From NCBI GenBank assembly GCA_002422085.1, contig DISZ01000012.1, forward strand, positions 1 to 13,526: DNA of 13,526 nucleotides, given 5' to 3'. Numbering within the stretch: the first letter of the stretch is position 1; the number at the start of each line of letters is the position of its first letter. This DNA comes from Rhodobacteraceae bacterium UBA6197. GTDB lineage: Bacteria; Pseudomonadota; Alphaproteobacteria; Rhodobacterales; Rhodobacteraceae. Positions 6,224 to 13,217 of the stretch are shown piece by piece. A program made the translations under genes and the position numbers. The notes beneath the pieces are model-generated. The model was not told the DNA's origin, did not search any database, and was given only the letters and a program-made list of their open reading frames with translations.

Positions 6224-7336
6224 ATGGCCGGGCGGATGAAACATCGCACTGCTTTCGTGTTGCAAGGCGGGGGCGCGCTGGGTGCCTATCAGGCGGGCGC
6301 GGCCTGCCGCCTGGCCGAAGCGGGCGTCTTGCCCGATCTGGTTGCCGGGATTTCGATCGGGGCGATCAATGCCGCGCTGATTGCGGGCAATCCGCCCGAA
6401 CGGCGCGCCGACCGCCTGACCCGATTCTGGGGCCGTGCGACCTCGGCCACCGGCTGGCCGGGTCTGTCGGCCCTTGGCACGGGGTTGGCGCTGACGGCGG
6501 GGGCGCCGGGCTTTTTTGCGCCACGCTTTCCGCCCGCGCCCTTTGCGCTGGCGGGCGACCCGACACGAGCAAGCTACTACGACACCGCGCCTTTGCGCCG
6601 CACGCTGGAGGATCTGGTCGATTTCGACCTTCTGAACGACGGCCCGGTGCGGCTGGTCGTGGGGGCGACCTGTGTTGCCACCGGCAATTTCATCTGGTTT
6701 GACAGCGCCGAGCAGCGGATCGGGCCGGAACATATCATGGCCTCGGGGGCGCTGCCCCCCGGCTTTGCGGCCGTCGAGATTGACGGGCAGTTCTATTGGG
6801 ACGGCGGGCTGGTCTCGAACACGCCCTTGGCGCGCGTGATCGAGACACGCGCCGATCCGGCGCCGCTGGTGATCTGGCAGGTCGATCTTTTCTCGGCGCG
6901 GGGGCCGGTGCCCCATTCGGTCTGGCAGATCGAAGCGCGGGAAAAGGACATTCGCTTTTCCAGCCGCACCCGCGCCATCACCAACCGGATGCGCGCCACC
7001 CATGATCTGGCCGCGGCGTTGCAAGCCCATGTGGCCGACCTGCCCGAGGCTCTGAAGGCCGACCCTGCCATCGCGCCGCTTCTGGCGGCGCAGGCCAACG
7101 GGCCGGTGACGCTGATCCATCTGATCTACCGGGCCAAACCCTATGAGACGGGGGCCAAGGACTATGACTTTTCGCATGCCGCGATGCAGGCGCATTGGCA
7201 TGCAGGTGCTGCGGATGTGGTGCGTTGCCTGACCCACCCGGCGATGAAAGCGCACGACACCGCCGTTGCGGGGATGCGGATTCTGGATCTGACCGACGAT
7301 GCCGACCCCAAGGAGAAACGCGATGACCGAGGATGA
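6224..7336 (+). CDS. Patatin-like phospholipase/esterase (DUF3734-type C-terminus)
   Basis: 370-residue lipid acyl hydrolase of the patatin family, using a Ser-Asp dyad. The glycine-rich oxyanion loop LQGGGALGAY is at 13-22. The nucleophile is Ser44 in GISIG (42-46). The catalytic Asp193 lies in the DGG motif (193-195). The C-terminal part (about 230-345: QIEAREKDIRFSSRTR, LIHLIYRAKPYE, KDYDFSHAAMQAHW) resembles the extension that accompanies patatins in many proteobacteria. No signal peptide, so cytoplasmic or membrane-associated. GGAGG lies nine bases before the ATG. Its last 14 bases overlap the acetoacetate decarboxylase gene. Substrate is not evident: phospholipid or other acyl esters, possibly hydroxybutyrate oligomers given the neighbours; that last idea is inference only. 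Confidence 0.92.
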   Translation: MAGRMKHRTAFVLQGGGALGAYQAGAACRLAEAGVLPDLVAGISIGAINAALIAGNPPERRADRLTRFWGRATSATGWPGLSALGTGLALTAGAPGFFAPRFPPAPFALAGDPTRASYYDTAPLRRTLEDLVDFDLLNDGPVRLVVGATCVATGNFIWFDSAEQRIGPEHIMASGALPPGFAAVEIDGQFYWDGGLVSNTPLARVIETRADPAPLVIWQVDLFSARGPVPHSVWQIEAREKDIRFSSRTRAITNRMRATHDLAAALQAHVADLPEALKADPAIAPLLAAQANGPVTLIHLIYRAKPYETGAKDYDFSHAAMQAHWHAGAADVVRCLTHPAMKAHDTAVAGMRILDLTDDADPKEKRDDRG

Positions 7337-8069
7337 TGTCCGCGCCCGTGCCTTTGCGATGCCGCTGACCAACCCGGCCTATCCGCCGGGCCCCTACCGC
7401 TTTGTGAACCGCGAGTTTCTGGTCATCACCTACCGCACCGACATCGAGGCCCTGCGCGCGGTGGTGCCCGCGCCGCTGGAACTGGTTGAACCGCTGGTGA
7501 AATTCGAATTCATCCGGATGCCCGATTCCACCGGCTTTGGCGACTACACCGAAAGCGGGCAGGTCATCCCCGTGACCTTTCGTGGCGAAAGCGGCGGCTA
7601 TGTCCATGCGATGTATCTGGATGACGAAAGCCCGATCGCCGGCGGGCGCGAGATCTGGGGCTTTCCCAAAAAGCTGGCCCAGCCCCGGCTGCGGGTCGAA
7701 AAGGATACGCTGGTCGGCACGCTGGATGTGGGATCCTTGCGTATCGCCAACGCGACGATGGGCTACAAGCACCGCCCCGTTGATGCCGCAAGGGCCAAGG
7801 CGGCGGTCGAGGCCCCTGCCTTTCTTATGAAGATCATCCCGCATGTCGATTGCACCCCGCGCATTTGCGAACTGGTGCGCTACCGCGCCGAGGAGGTGAC
7901 GGTCAAAGGCGCCTGGGAGGGCCCGGCGCGGCTGGAACTGTTTCACCATGCGCTTGCGCCCGTGGCCGACCTGCCGGTGCGTGAGGTGGTTTCGGCCGTG
8001 CATGTGCTGACCGACCTTACGCTGGGGTTGGGGGCGGTGGTTCACGACTACCTGGCGTCTGCGCGCTAG
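7323..8069 (+). CDS. adc: Acetoacetate decarboxylase
   Basis: 248-residue cytoplasmic enzyme converting acetoacetate to acetone and CO2 (EC 4.1.1.4). The catalytic signature GFPKKLAQP contains the Schiff-base lysine (Lys116) next to Lys117, matching the Lys115/Lys116 pair of the clostridial enzyme. Other family blocks are NREFLVITYRTD (29-40), YTESGQVIPV (75-84), TMGYKHRPVDA and PRICELVRYR. Length is typical for the family. The start at 7323 has AGGAG seven bases upstream and overlaps the patatin gene by 14 bases; an in-frame ATG at 7299 has no such site. Followed after 121 bases by 3-hydroxybutyrate dehydrogenase, whose product is acetoacetate, so the two enzymes are consecutive in one route. 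Related decarboxylases acting on other beta-keto acids cannot be excluded. Confidence 0.94.
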   Translation: MTEDDVRARAFAMPLTNPAYPPGPYRFVNREFLVITYRTDIEALRAVVPAPLELVEPLVKFEFIRMPDSTGFGDYTESGQVIPVTFRGESGGYVHAMYLDDESPIAGGREIWGFPKKLAQPRLRVEKDTLVGTLDVGSLRIANATMGYKHRPVDAARAKAAVEAPAFLMKIIPHVDCTPRICELVRYRAEEVTVKGAWEGPARLELFHHALAPVADLPVREVVSAVHVLTDLTLGLGAVVHDYLASAR

Positions 8070-8190
8070 GCAGTGCTCGGACGGCCGGCGCCAAGCACCC
8101 CTCGTGGGTCTGCGGCCGGTCCTTACCTGCGGCGCGTCGCGTCGCCTTTCACGACAGGCCGCCCGGCGGCCGATATCAAAGGGGGCCATC

Positions 8191-8973
8191 ATGGACCTGA
8201 AAGACAAGATCTGCATCATCACCGGCGCTGCCAGCGGCATTGGCCACGCGATTGCCACGCGCTATGTCGCGGCCGGCGCCCGTGTCGCCATCGCCGACCT
8301 CAAACAAGACGCCGCCGACAAGGTGGCGGCCGAGCTGACCGCCAAGGGGCCGGGCCGGGCCATCGGCGTGGTGATGGACGTGACCCGCGAAGATCAGGTG
8401 AACGCCGGCGTGGCCCGGGTGGTTGCCGAGTGGGGCGGGGTGGATGTGCTGGTTTCAAACGCGGGCATCCAGATCGTGCACCCGATCGAGGACTTTCCAT
8501 TTGCCGACTGGAAAAAGCTTCTGGCGATCCATCTGGACGGGGCCTTTCTGACCTCAAAGGCCTGCATCAAACATATGCAACAGCGCGGCGGCGGGTCGAT
8601 CATCTTCATGGGCTCGGTTCATTCGCGCGAGGCTTCGGCGCTGAAATCGGCCTATGTCACGGCCAAACACGGGCTATTGGGTCTTGCCCGCGTCATCGCC
8701 AAGGAGGGCGGGGGGCATGGGATCCGCGCGAATGTGATCTGCCCCGGTTTCGTGCGCACGCCGCTGGTCGAAAAGCAGATCCCCGAACAGGCCCGCGATC
8801 TGTGTATCTCTGAGCAAGAGGTGATCGAGCGGGTGATGCTGGGGGAAACCGTGGACAAGGAATTCACCACGGTCGAGGATGTGGCCGAAGTGGCCTTTGT
8901 CTTTGCCGCCTTCCCGACGAATGCGCTGACCGGGCAGGCGCTGAATGTCAGCCACGGTTGGAACATGGCCTGA
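8191..8973 (+). CDS. bdhA: 3-hydroxybutyrate dehydrogenase (SDR family)
   Basis: 260-residue NAD-dependent short-chain dehydrogenase interconverting (R)-3-hydroxybutyrate and acetoacetate (EC 1.1.1.30), used when polyhydroxybutyrate or ketone bodies are consumed. The cofactor loop TGAASGIG (11-18), Asp36 after beta-2 (NAD preference) and SNAG (89-92) are present. The active site is Ser142 in MGSVHS, Tyr155 and Lys159 (YVTAKHG). The position of the usual SDR Asn in helix 4 (114) is His (LAIHLDGAF), which I recall in this subgroup. The C-terminal block VEKQIPEQ...FPTNALTGQALNVSHGW is characteristic of hydroxybutyrate dehydrogenases. The length is standard. The start has a GGGGG-type ribosome site about five bases upstream. 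Confidence 0.92.
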   Translation: MDLKDKICIITGAASGIGHAIATRYVAAGARVAIADLKQDAADKVAAELTAKGPGRAIGVVMDVTREDQVNAGVARVVAEWGGVDVLVSNAGIQIVHPIEDFPFADWKKLLAIHLDGAFLTSKACIKHMQQRGGGSIIFMGSVHSREASALKSAYVTAKHGLLGLARVIAKEGGGHGIRANVICPGFVRTPLVEKQIPEQARDLCISEQEVIERVMLGETVDKEFTTVEDVAEVAFVFAAFPTNALTGQALNVSHGWNMA

Positions 8974-8985
8974 GGGGCAGGGGCC

Positions 8986-9900
8986 ATGAACGCGGCGGAC
9001 CTTTGGCGCAACCTTGTGGAATGGTCGGCGCCATTGCGCAGCAACACGGCCTTGGGGGCGCTGGTGCTTCTGGTCGTCTATGCGCTGATCGGCGCGGCGC
9101 TATCGCGACTGTGGTCGCGCGGCGTTCGCGCCCTTTTGGCGCATGACAGCGAGGGGCGGATTGATCGACTGAACGCCGGATACCTGAGCCAGATCGGGAA
9201 AATCTTTCTATGGGTCTTGGTGGCGACGCTGTTCGCCCATTCGGTGCCGGCTCTGAGCCGCCTTGCGACAGCGCTTCTGGCCTCGGTGTCGATTGCCTCG
9301 ATCGTGATCGGATTGGCGGCGCAATCGACCCTGGCCAACCTGGTGGCGGGCATCAGCCTGATCTTTTACCGTCCGTTCCAGATCGGCGACCGGCTTCAGC
9401 TAAGCGCCCCCACCGGGATCGAAACTGCCACGGTAGAAAGCGTGAACCTTGGCTACACCGCCCTTTGGACCTGGGACAACCGGCGCGTCGTGTTGCCGAA
9501 TGCGGTCATCGCCGCGGCGACCACAATCAACCTGACCGCGGTCGATCCGCGTGTCATGGTGTCGGTGCCGCTGTCGATCGGCTATGGCGCCAGCATCGAT
9601 CGCGCCCGCGCCATCGCGGTGGAACTTGCGGCGCTGCACGAAGGTGTCGCCGAGGTCGTCGGCTGCGCGGTGGTGGCGCTGAACGCCTCGAGCGTCGATC
9701 TGATGTTGCGCGCATGGTGCGCCGATGCGGGCGCGGCCGCCACGGCAAAAGCCGATCTTCTTGAAGCGATCAAGAACCGATTCAGCGTCGAGGGGGTAGA
9801 AATTCCCTATAGCTATCAAAATGTTATATTGCGACAAGCCGCACCTGACGTGGCCACTGGCCCCGCCGTGGCGAACCAGACAGAAGGCGTGATGCGATAG
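8986..9900 (+). CDS. MscS-family mechanosensitive ion channel
   Basis: 304-residue small-conductance mechanosensitive channel subunit in the inner membrane, releasing solutes on osmotic downshock. Predicted membrane helices lie at about 20-44, 66-86 and 92-128; the last is the pore helix, rich in small residues (ASIVIGLAAQSTLANLVAG), running into the conserved YRPFQIGD. The beta domain follows (VESVNLGYTALWTWDNRRVVLPNAVI, 150-175) and then the alpha/beta vestibule to about 283. Length is close to E. coli MscS (286). The start lies 12 bases after the bdhA stop with a GGGGC-type site, so it is probably the last gene of this operon. A link to osmotic load from the upstream metabolic genes is possible but not shown. 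Confidence 0.92.
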   Translation: MNAADLWRNLVEWSAPLRSNTALGALVLLVVYALIGAALSRLWSRGVRALLAHDSEGRIDRLNAGYLSQIGKIFLWVLVATLFAHSVPALSRLATALLASVSIASIVIGLAAQSTLANLVAGISLIFYRPFQIGDRLQLSAPTGIETATVESVNLGYTALWTWDNRRVVLPNAVIAAATTINLTAVDPRVMVSVPLSIGYGASIDRARAIAVELAALHEGVAEVVGCAVVALNASSVDLMLRAWCADAGAAATAKADLLEAIKNRFSVEGVEIPYSYQNVILRQAAPDVATGPAVANQTEGVMR

Positions 9901-9921
9901 GTGGAAATCCACCTGTGCTGA

Positions 9922-9960
9922 TCCCGGGCGCTCTCTCGGATCTGCCGGGACGGCCCGGGA
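9922..9960 (+). terminator. Possible terminator hairpin after mscS-like gene
   Basis: A perfect 8-base inverted repeat, TCCCGGGC with GCCCGGGA, is separated by 23 bases and lies just after the channel gene. A smaller hairpin, AGGTGG-AAAT-CCACCT (9899-9914), overlaps the stop codon. Neither is followed by a T-run, so this is a weak call. Confidence 0.25.
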
Positions 9961-10595
9961 CGCAATCGATTTGACCATAGCCAACCGCAAGCCCTGTCTG
10001 GCCTGACCCCCGAAACGGCGGCTCGCGATCTCTGAGGGGTGCGACCCGGCGGCGACGCGGCCCAAGCCGCCGGCCGATACGTCAAGCCGCAACCACCGCG
10101 TGAGCGCGCCAGGCGCGCGCCTCCCGGCTTTCCCGAAGTCCTTGGCCGCGGCAAGGCCACAATGTGGGCGTTGCCGAAATGCGAACCAGCAGGGAGACGC
10201 TCTTTTGCCAGCAAGACCAAGTGTCGAACCGGCGCCTGACGCGGGCGCGGCACACGGCCAAAGTGTTCGCTTTCAGAACCACCTCAAGAAGCACTGAAAA
10301 GCCTGAACGGGTTGTCATCGCCCATCACACTGCCCAATTCGCACGAATGGCCCGCAACCAGCTGCTTGATCGGTCGAATGACAGTTGCACCGATGCCGGT
10401 GACGACGTTGTAGGGCAGGTCGTCAAGAACGGCACGGAGCTGAACCCGTCCAGCGAGGCAAAGCTGTGCAAGCACTTCTCGGCCCCGCGAAAGGCGGCAG
10501 TCGCGTCACGATTCCGGGTGGCCGGATCGGGTCTTGCGGACTCTGTCGGGGGGGGGGCGATAGGGGGGCCATTCACGGTCAGACCCGATGCTGCC
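9961..10595. other. Gene-poor region between mscS-like gene and sqr
   Basis: No reading frame here has a good start context or a recognised family. A plus frame opens at GTG 10164 and runs to 10661 into the 3' end of sqr on the opposite strand. A minus frame (about 10496 down to 10284) shows third positions rich in G/C around residues DDLPYNVVTGIGATVIRPIK, but it has no convincing start. Either may be a decayed gene fragment. A G10 homopolymer lies at 10548-10557 and a G6 at 10563-10568. Confidence 0.4.
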
Positions 10596-10623
10596 GCCAG
10601 CCCTCGATCACATCGGGGCTGGC
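10596..10623 (-). terminator. Strong hairpin after sqr, probable terminator
   Basis: GCCAGCCC...GGGCTGGC arms continue inward as CGAT/ATCG with one bulged base and a CAC loop, giving about 12 base pairs. It starts 16 bases after the sqr stop codon. There is no T-run on either side, so it may act with Rho or as an mRNA 3' stabiliser rather than as a classical intrinsic terminator. Confidence 0.45.
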
Positions 10624-10638
10624 GGGCTGACGGCTGGA

Positions 10639-11922
10639 TCAGCCCTTTTTCACCGCCTTGAGCTTGTCGATGCCCAGCATCTTCATCGCGGCCTTTTCAT
10701 AGTAGGGCTCTGAAGTGCCTTTGCGCATCTTTCGCATGAAGTATTTTTCAAAGCCGATCTTGGCCATGTGCACCCATTTGCCCGATGACGCCCAGTTGAC
10801 ATTCCGCGGCGGGATCTGCGGTTGCGCCACAAAGGCAATGCCGCCATCGCCAAAGTCGGCCAGACAGACCGCATTCCAGCTTCCGACCTGATCGGGCTCT
10901 TTGCCGTTCACGAGGTTGCCGATGTTGTGCGCCGTGGCGGTAACCATCGATTCAATCATGAATCCGGTTTTCGGCACGCCACAAGGCACCGGCGTCGGGC
11001 CCATCGGCGGGATGGCCACGCAAACGCCAACCGCAAAGACATTGCGGTATTTCGGGTTGCGCTGATGTTTGTCGACGATGGTGAAACCGCGCGGGTTTGA
11101 CAGGCCCTCGATCCCCGACACCGGCTTGATCCCGCGGAAGGCGGGCAGCATCATCGCATAGCCGAACGGCATTTCCTTTTCGGATTTCACCGAGCCATCA
11201 TCGTTGATCTCTTCAACGATCATCTTGCCGTCTTCGACTTTCTTGACCCGCGACGAGGTCATCCACTTGATGTGCTTGTCGCGCATCTCGGATTCGAGAA
11301 TGCCCTTGGTATCGCCCACACCATCCAGCCCCAGATGCCCGATGTAGGGCTCGGAGGTGATGAAGGTCATCGGCACCTGATCGCGGATCTTCATCCGGCG
11401 CAGCGCGGTGTTCAGGATGAACAGGAATTCATAGGCCGGGCCATAGCAGCTGGCCCCCTGCACGGCGCCAACGATGATCGGGCCGGGGTTTTCGCAGAAC
11501 TTGTCAAAGGCGACACGGGCGAGCTCGGCGTGGTCAATGTGGCAGACCGACTGGGTATGACCATCGGGACCCAAGCCCTCGATTTCGTCAAAGGCCAGTT
11601 CGGGGCCGGTGGCGATGACGATGTAATCATAGGAAATCGACTGGCCATCGACCAGCTCAAGCCGGTTTTCTTCTGGGTGGAGCCGCTCTGCGGCGATCGG
11701 GATGAACTTGATCCCGCGCTTCTTCATCGTTGGCTCGAGGTCGACGGTGATGTCCTTGCGCTCGCGCCAGCCGACGGCAATCCACGGGTTGGACGGCACA
11801 AAGTGATACTTTGGATCCTTTGTCACCACGGTGATCGTATCTTCTGCGCGAACCTGATCGCGCAACTCATAGGCCATGATGGCCCCACCAAGGCCTGCCC
11901 CCAGCACCACGATATGTGCCAT
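10639..11922 (-). CDS. sqr: Sulfide:quinone oxidoreductase (type I)
   Basis: 427-residue FAD flavoprotein that oxidises sulfide to polysulfide/sulfane sulfur and passes electrons to the quinone pool (EC 1.8.5.4), peripheral on the membrane. The FAD-binding GxGxxG is at residues 8-13 (GAGLGG). A second nucleotide-fold segment is VIATGPELAFDEIEG (102-116), and NVFAVGVCVAIPP is the conserved FAD block near 294-306. The three redox-active cysteines are in place: Cys127 (SVCHIDH), Cys159 (GASCYGPAYEF) and Cys353 (NAVCLADFG), the same numbering as the R. capsulatus enzyme. The C-terminus (WVHMAKIGFEKYFMRKMRKG) is the amphipathic membrane-contact region. There is no N-terminal signal, as in R. capsulatus. 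The start has AGGGGGGAG upstream. It is transcribed alone, between a terminator for the upstream importer operon and its own 3' hairpin. Confidence 0.97.
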   Translation of the reverse strand: MAHIVVLGAGLGGAIMAYELRDQVRAEDTITVVTKDPKYHFVPSNPWIAVGWRERKDITVDLEPTMKKRGIKFIPIAAERLHPEENRLELVDGQSISYDYIVIATGPELAFDEIEGLGPDGHTQSVCHIDHAELARVAFDKFCENPGPIIVGAVQGASCYGPAYEFLFILNTALRRMKIRDQVPMTFITSEPYIGHLGLDGVGDTKGILESEMRDKHIKWMTSSRVKKVEDGKMIVEEINDDGSVKSEKEMPFGYAMMLPAFRGIKPVSGIEGLSNPRGFTIVDKHQRNPKYRNVFAVGVCVAIPPMGPTPVPCGVPKTGFMIESMVTATAHNIGNLVNGKEPDQVGSWNAVCLADFGDGGIAFVAQPQIPPRNVNWASSGKWVHMAKIGFEKYFMRKMRKGTSEPYYEKAAMKMLGIDKLKAVKKG

Positions 11923-11983
11923 TCTTTTTTCTCCCCCCTAGTTGACCGACGATGTTGGCCAGTTGCAAAATATGCGTAACCTT

Positions 11984-12001
11984 GAATATGAGGCGGCATT
12001 C
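11984..12001. promoter_or_regulatory. Inverted repeat GAAT-N10-ATTC over presumed sqr -10
   Basis: GAAT (11984-11987) and ATTC (11998-12001) flank ten bases and cover the predicted -10 of sqr, a typical repressor position. R. capsulatus sqr is repressed by SqrR through ATTC-N8-GAAT; here the half-sites are in the opposite order and spacing, so identity as an SqrR site is not supported, only possible. Confidence 0.25.
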
Positions 12002-12026
12002 CGTCAAGTGATTTGACCTAGGTCAA
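11985..12026 (-). promoter_or_regulatory. Predicted sqr promoter with class II Crp/Fnr spacing
   Basis: On the minus strand the palindrome at 12026-12013 is centred about 41.5 bases before a start near 11978, and a -10-like CATATT (11990-11985) lies where such a start needs it. This geometry is typical of activators that replace a -35 element. The leader would be about 56 bases. The start site is inferred from spacing only. Confidence 0.45.
12013..12026. promoter_or_regulatory. Crp/Fnr-family binding palindrome
   Basis: TTGACCTAGGTCAA is a perfect 14-base palindrome with TTGAC/GTCAA half-sites, within the range of sites bound by Fnr, Dnr and related regulators (TTGAT-N4-ATCAA consensus). It lies 91-104 bases upstream of the sqr start codon and downstream of the importer terminator, so sqr is the obvious target. 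It suggests oxygen- or nitrogen-oxide-responsive control. Confidence 0.65.
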
Positions 12027-12029
12027 GTT

Positions 12030-12073
12030 CTGCAAAGAAAAGAGTAGAAGGGCCCGGCAGAGCCGCGCCCTTC
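12030..12073 (-). terminator. Intrinsic terminator of the importer operon
   Basis: On the minus strand GAAGGGCGCGGC pairs with GCCGGGCCCTTC (11 of 12 positions) around a TCT loop, at plus-strand 12073-12047, and is followed by a T-rich tail TACTCTTTTCTTTG. It lies 18 bases beyond the stop of the binding-protein gene. It separates that operon from sqr. Confidence 0.8.
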
Positions 12074-12091
12074 GAGTGCGTCAGGCGTGGC

Positions 12092-13171
12092 TCACTTCGG
12101 CAGTTCGGCGGTGATGCCTTCAACGTAGAAGTTCAGCCCCGAAAGCGTCGCGTCATCGGCCACTTCGCCCTCGGCCAGCCAGACCGAGCCGTCTTGTCTG
12201 TTGATCGGGCCGGTGAACGGGTGATACTCGCCCGCGCCAATTTTCGCAGCCAGTGCCAGGGCCTCAGCCTTCGCCTCGGCGGGAACCGCGTCCGAGATCT
12301 CGCCGATCTTCACCGCGCCCGCGCCGATCCCTTCCCAGGCACCTTCCGATGCCCAGGTGCCATCCAGCATCGCACCGATGCGCTGGACGTAATAGGGGCC
12401 CCAGTTGTCGATGATTGCCGAGATGCGCGGCTTGGGGGAAAACGCGCTCATGTCCGAGGCCTGACCAAAGCTGTAGATCCCGGCTTCTTGCGCCTTGGCT
12501 TGCGGTGCGGTTGAATCGGTGTGTTGCAGCATCACATCGACGCCATCGGCAATCAGCGCGGCGGCGGCATCGGATTCCTTGGCGGGGTCGAACCAGGTAT
12601 AGGCCCAGACCACTTTCATCTCGACTTCGGGGTTGACCTTCTTGGCGTGCAGATAGGCCGAGTTGATCCCCTGAATCACCTCGGGGATCGGGAACGAGGC
12701 GATGTAGCCGATCTTGTTGGTCTTGGTCATCCGGCCGGCGATGGTGCCGATCACGGCGCGGCCTTCGTAAAAGCGCGCGTCATAGGTGGCAACGTTGTCG
12801 GCGCGTTTGTAGCCGGTGGCATGTTCGAATTTCACATCCGGGAACTTGGCGGCGACATTCATCACCGCATCCATATAGCCAAACGAGGTTGCAAAGATGA
12901 TCTTGTTGCCGTCCAGCGCCATCTGCGTCATCACCCGTTCGGCATCCGGCCCCTCGGGGACGCTTTCGACATAAGAAGTGACGACCTTGTCGCCATAGGT
13001 TTCTTCTACCGCCTTGCGGCCAAGATCGTGCTGGAAGGACCAGCCCATGTCGCCCACCGGGCCAACATAGATGAAGCCCACCTTCAGCGGGTCTTGCGCG
13101 AACGCCGGCAAGCCGCTGGCGGCAAGGGCGGCGGCGATCGCGGTGGTGGTCAGGAAGGATCTGCGGTTCAT
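12092..13171 (-). CDS. BMP-family ABC transporter substrate-binding protein
   Basis: 359-residue periplasmic binding protein of the basic membrane protein/PnrA family, whose characterised members bind nucleosides. The signal peptide MNRRSFLTT...GLPAFA has twin arginines at residues 3-4 followed by S-F-L, suggesting Tat export, with cleavage likely after residue 25; no lipobox cysteine. Family blocks: VGDMGWSFQHDLGR (39-52), FATSFGYMD (93-101), FYEGRAVIGTIAGRM (134-148), IASFPIPEVIQGINS (157-171), FDPAKESDAAAALI (194-207), QHTDSTAPQAKA (216-227). The start was chosen at ATG 13171 because GGGGAG lies six bases upstream and the signal peptide begins there; the frame is open for 45 more codons without support. 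The gene follows a permease gene by 46 bases and is closed by a strong terminator. The exact ligand (purine nucleoside or similar) cannot be read from sequence. Confidence 0.93.
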   Translation of the reverse strand: MNRRSFLTTTAIAAALAASGLPAFAQDPLKVGFIYVGPVGDMGWSFQHDLGRKAVEETYGDKVVTSYVESVPEGPDAERVMTQMALDGNKIIFATSFGYMDAVMNVAAKFPDVKFEHATGYKRADNVATYDARFYEGRAVIGTIAGRMTKTNKIGYIASFPIPEVIQGINSAYLHAKKVNPEVEMKVVWAYTWFDPAKESDAAAALIADGVDVMLQHTDSTAPQAKAQEAGIYSFGQASDMSAFSPKPRISAIIDNWGPYYVQRIGAMLDGTWASEGAWEGIGAGAVKIGEISDAVPAEAKAEALALAAKIGAGEYHPFTGPINRQDGSVWLAEGEVADDATLSGLNFYVEGITAELPK

Positions 13172-13217
13172 GGGAACTCCCCGTGGGTTGTGGGCGGTTT
13201 TGCCCGGTTGATGGGCC

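Noticed and set aside
5963..7372. 469-residue open frame on the minus strand
   Set aside because: It is a GC-driven shadow of the small membrane protein and patatin genes; composition is Arg/Gly/His-rich with no domain and no start signal.
8157..8171. Hairpin GGCCGC-CCG-GCGGCC before the dehydrogenase start
   Set aside because: A short GC palindrome without a T-run in very GC-rich DNA; no reason to call a terminator or riboregulator.
6978..8258. 426-residue open frame on the minus strand
   Set aside because: Shadow of the patatin, acetoacetate decarboxylase and dehydrogenase genes, which have clear catalytic motifs on the plus strand.
9400..10092. 230-residue minus-strand frame spanning the end of the channel gene
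   Set aside because: It is antisense to the MscS beta and vestibule domains and low-complexity beyond; no ribosome site.
11984..12001. Calling the sqr inverted repeat an SqrR operator
   Set aside because: The known SqrR element is ATTC-N8-GAAT; here the half-sites are reversed and ten bases apart, so only a generic inverted repeat is reported.
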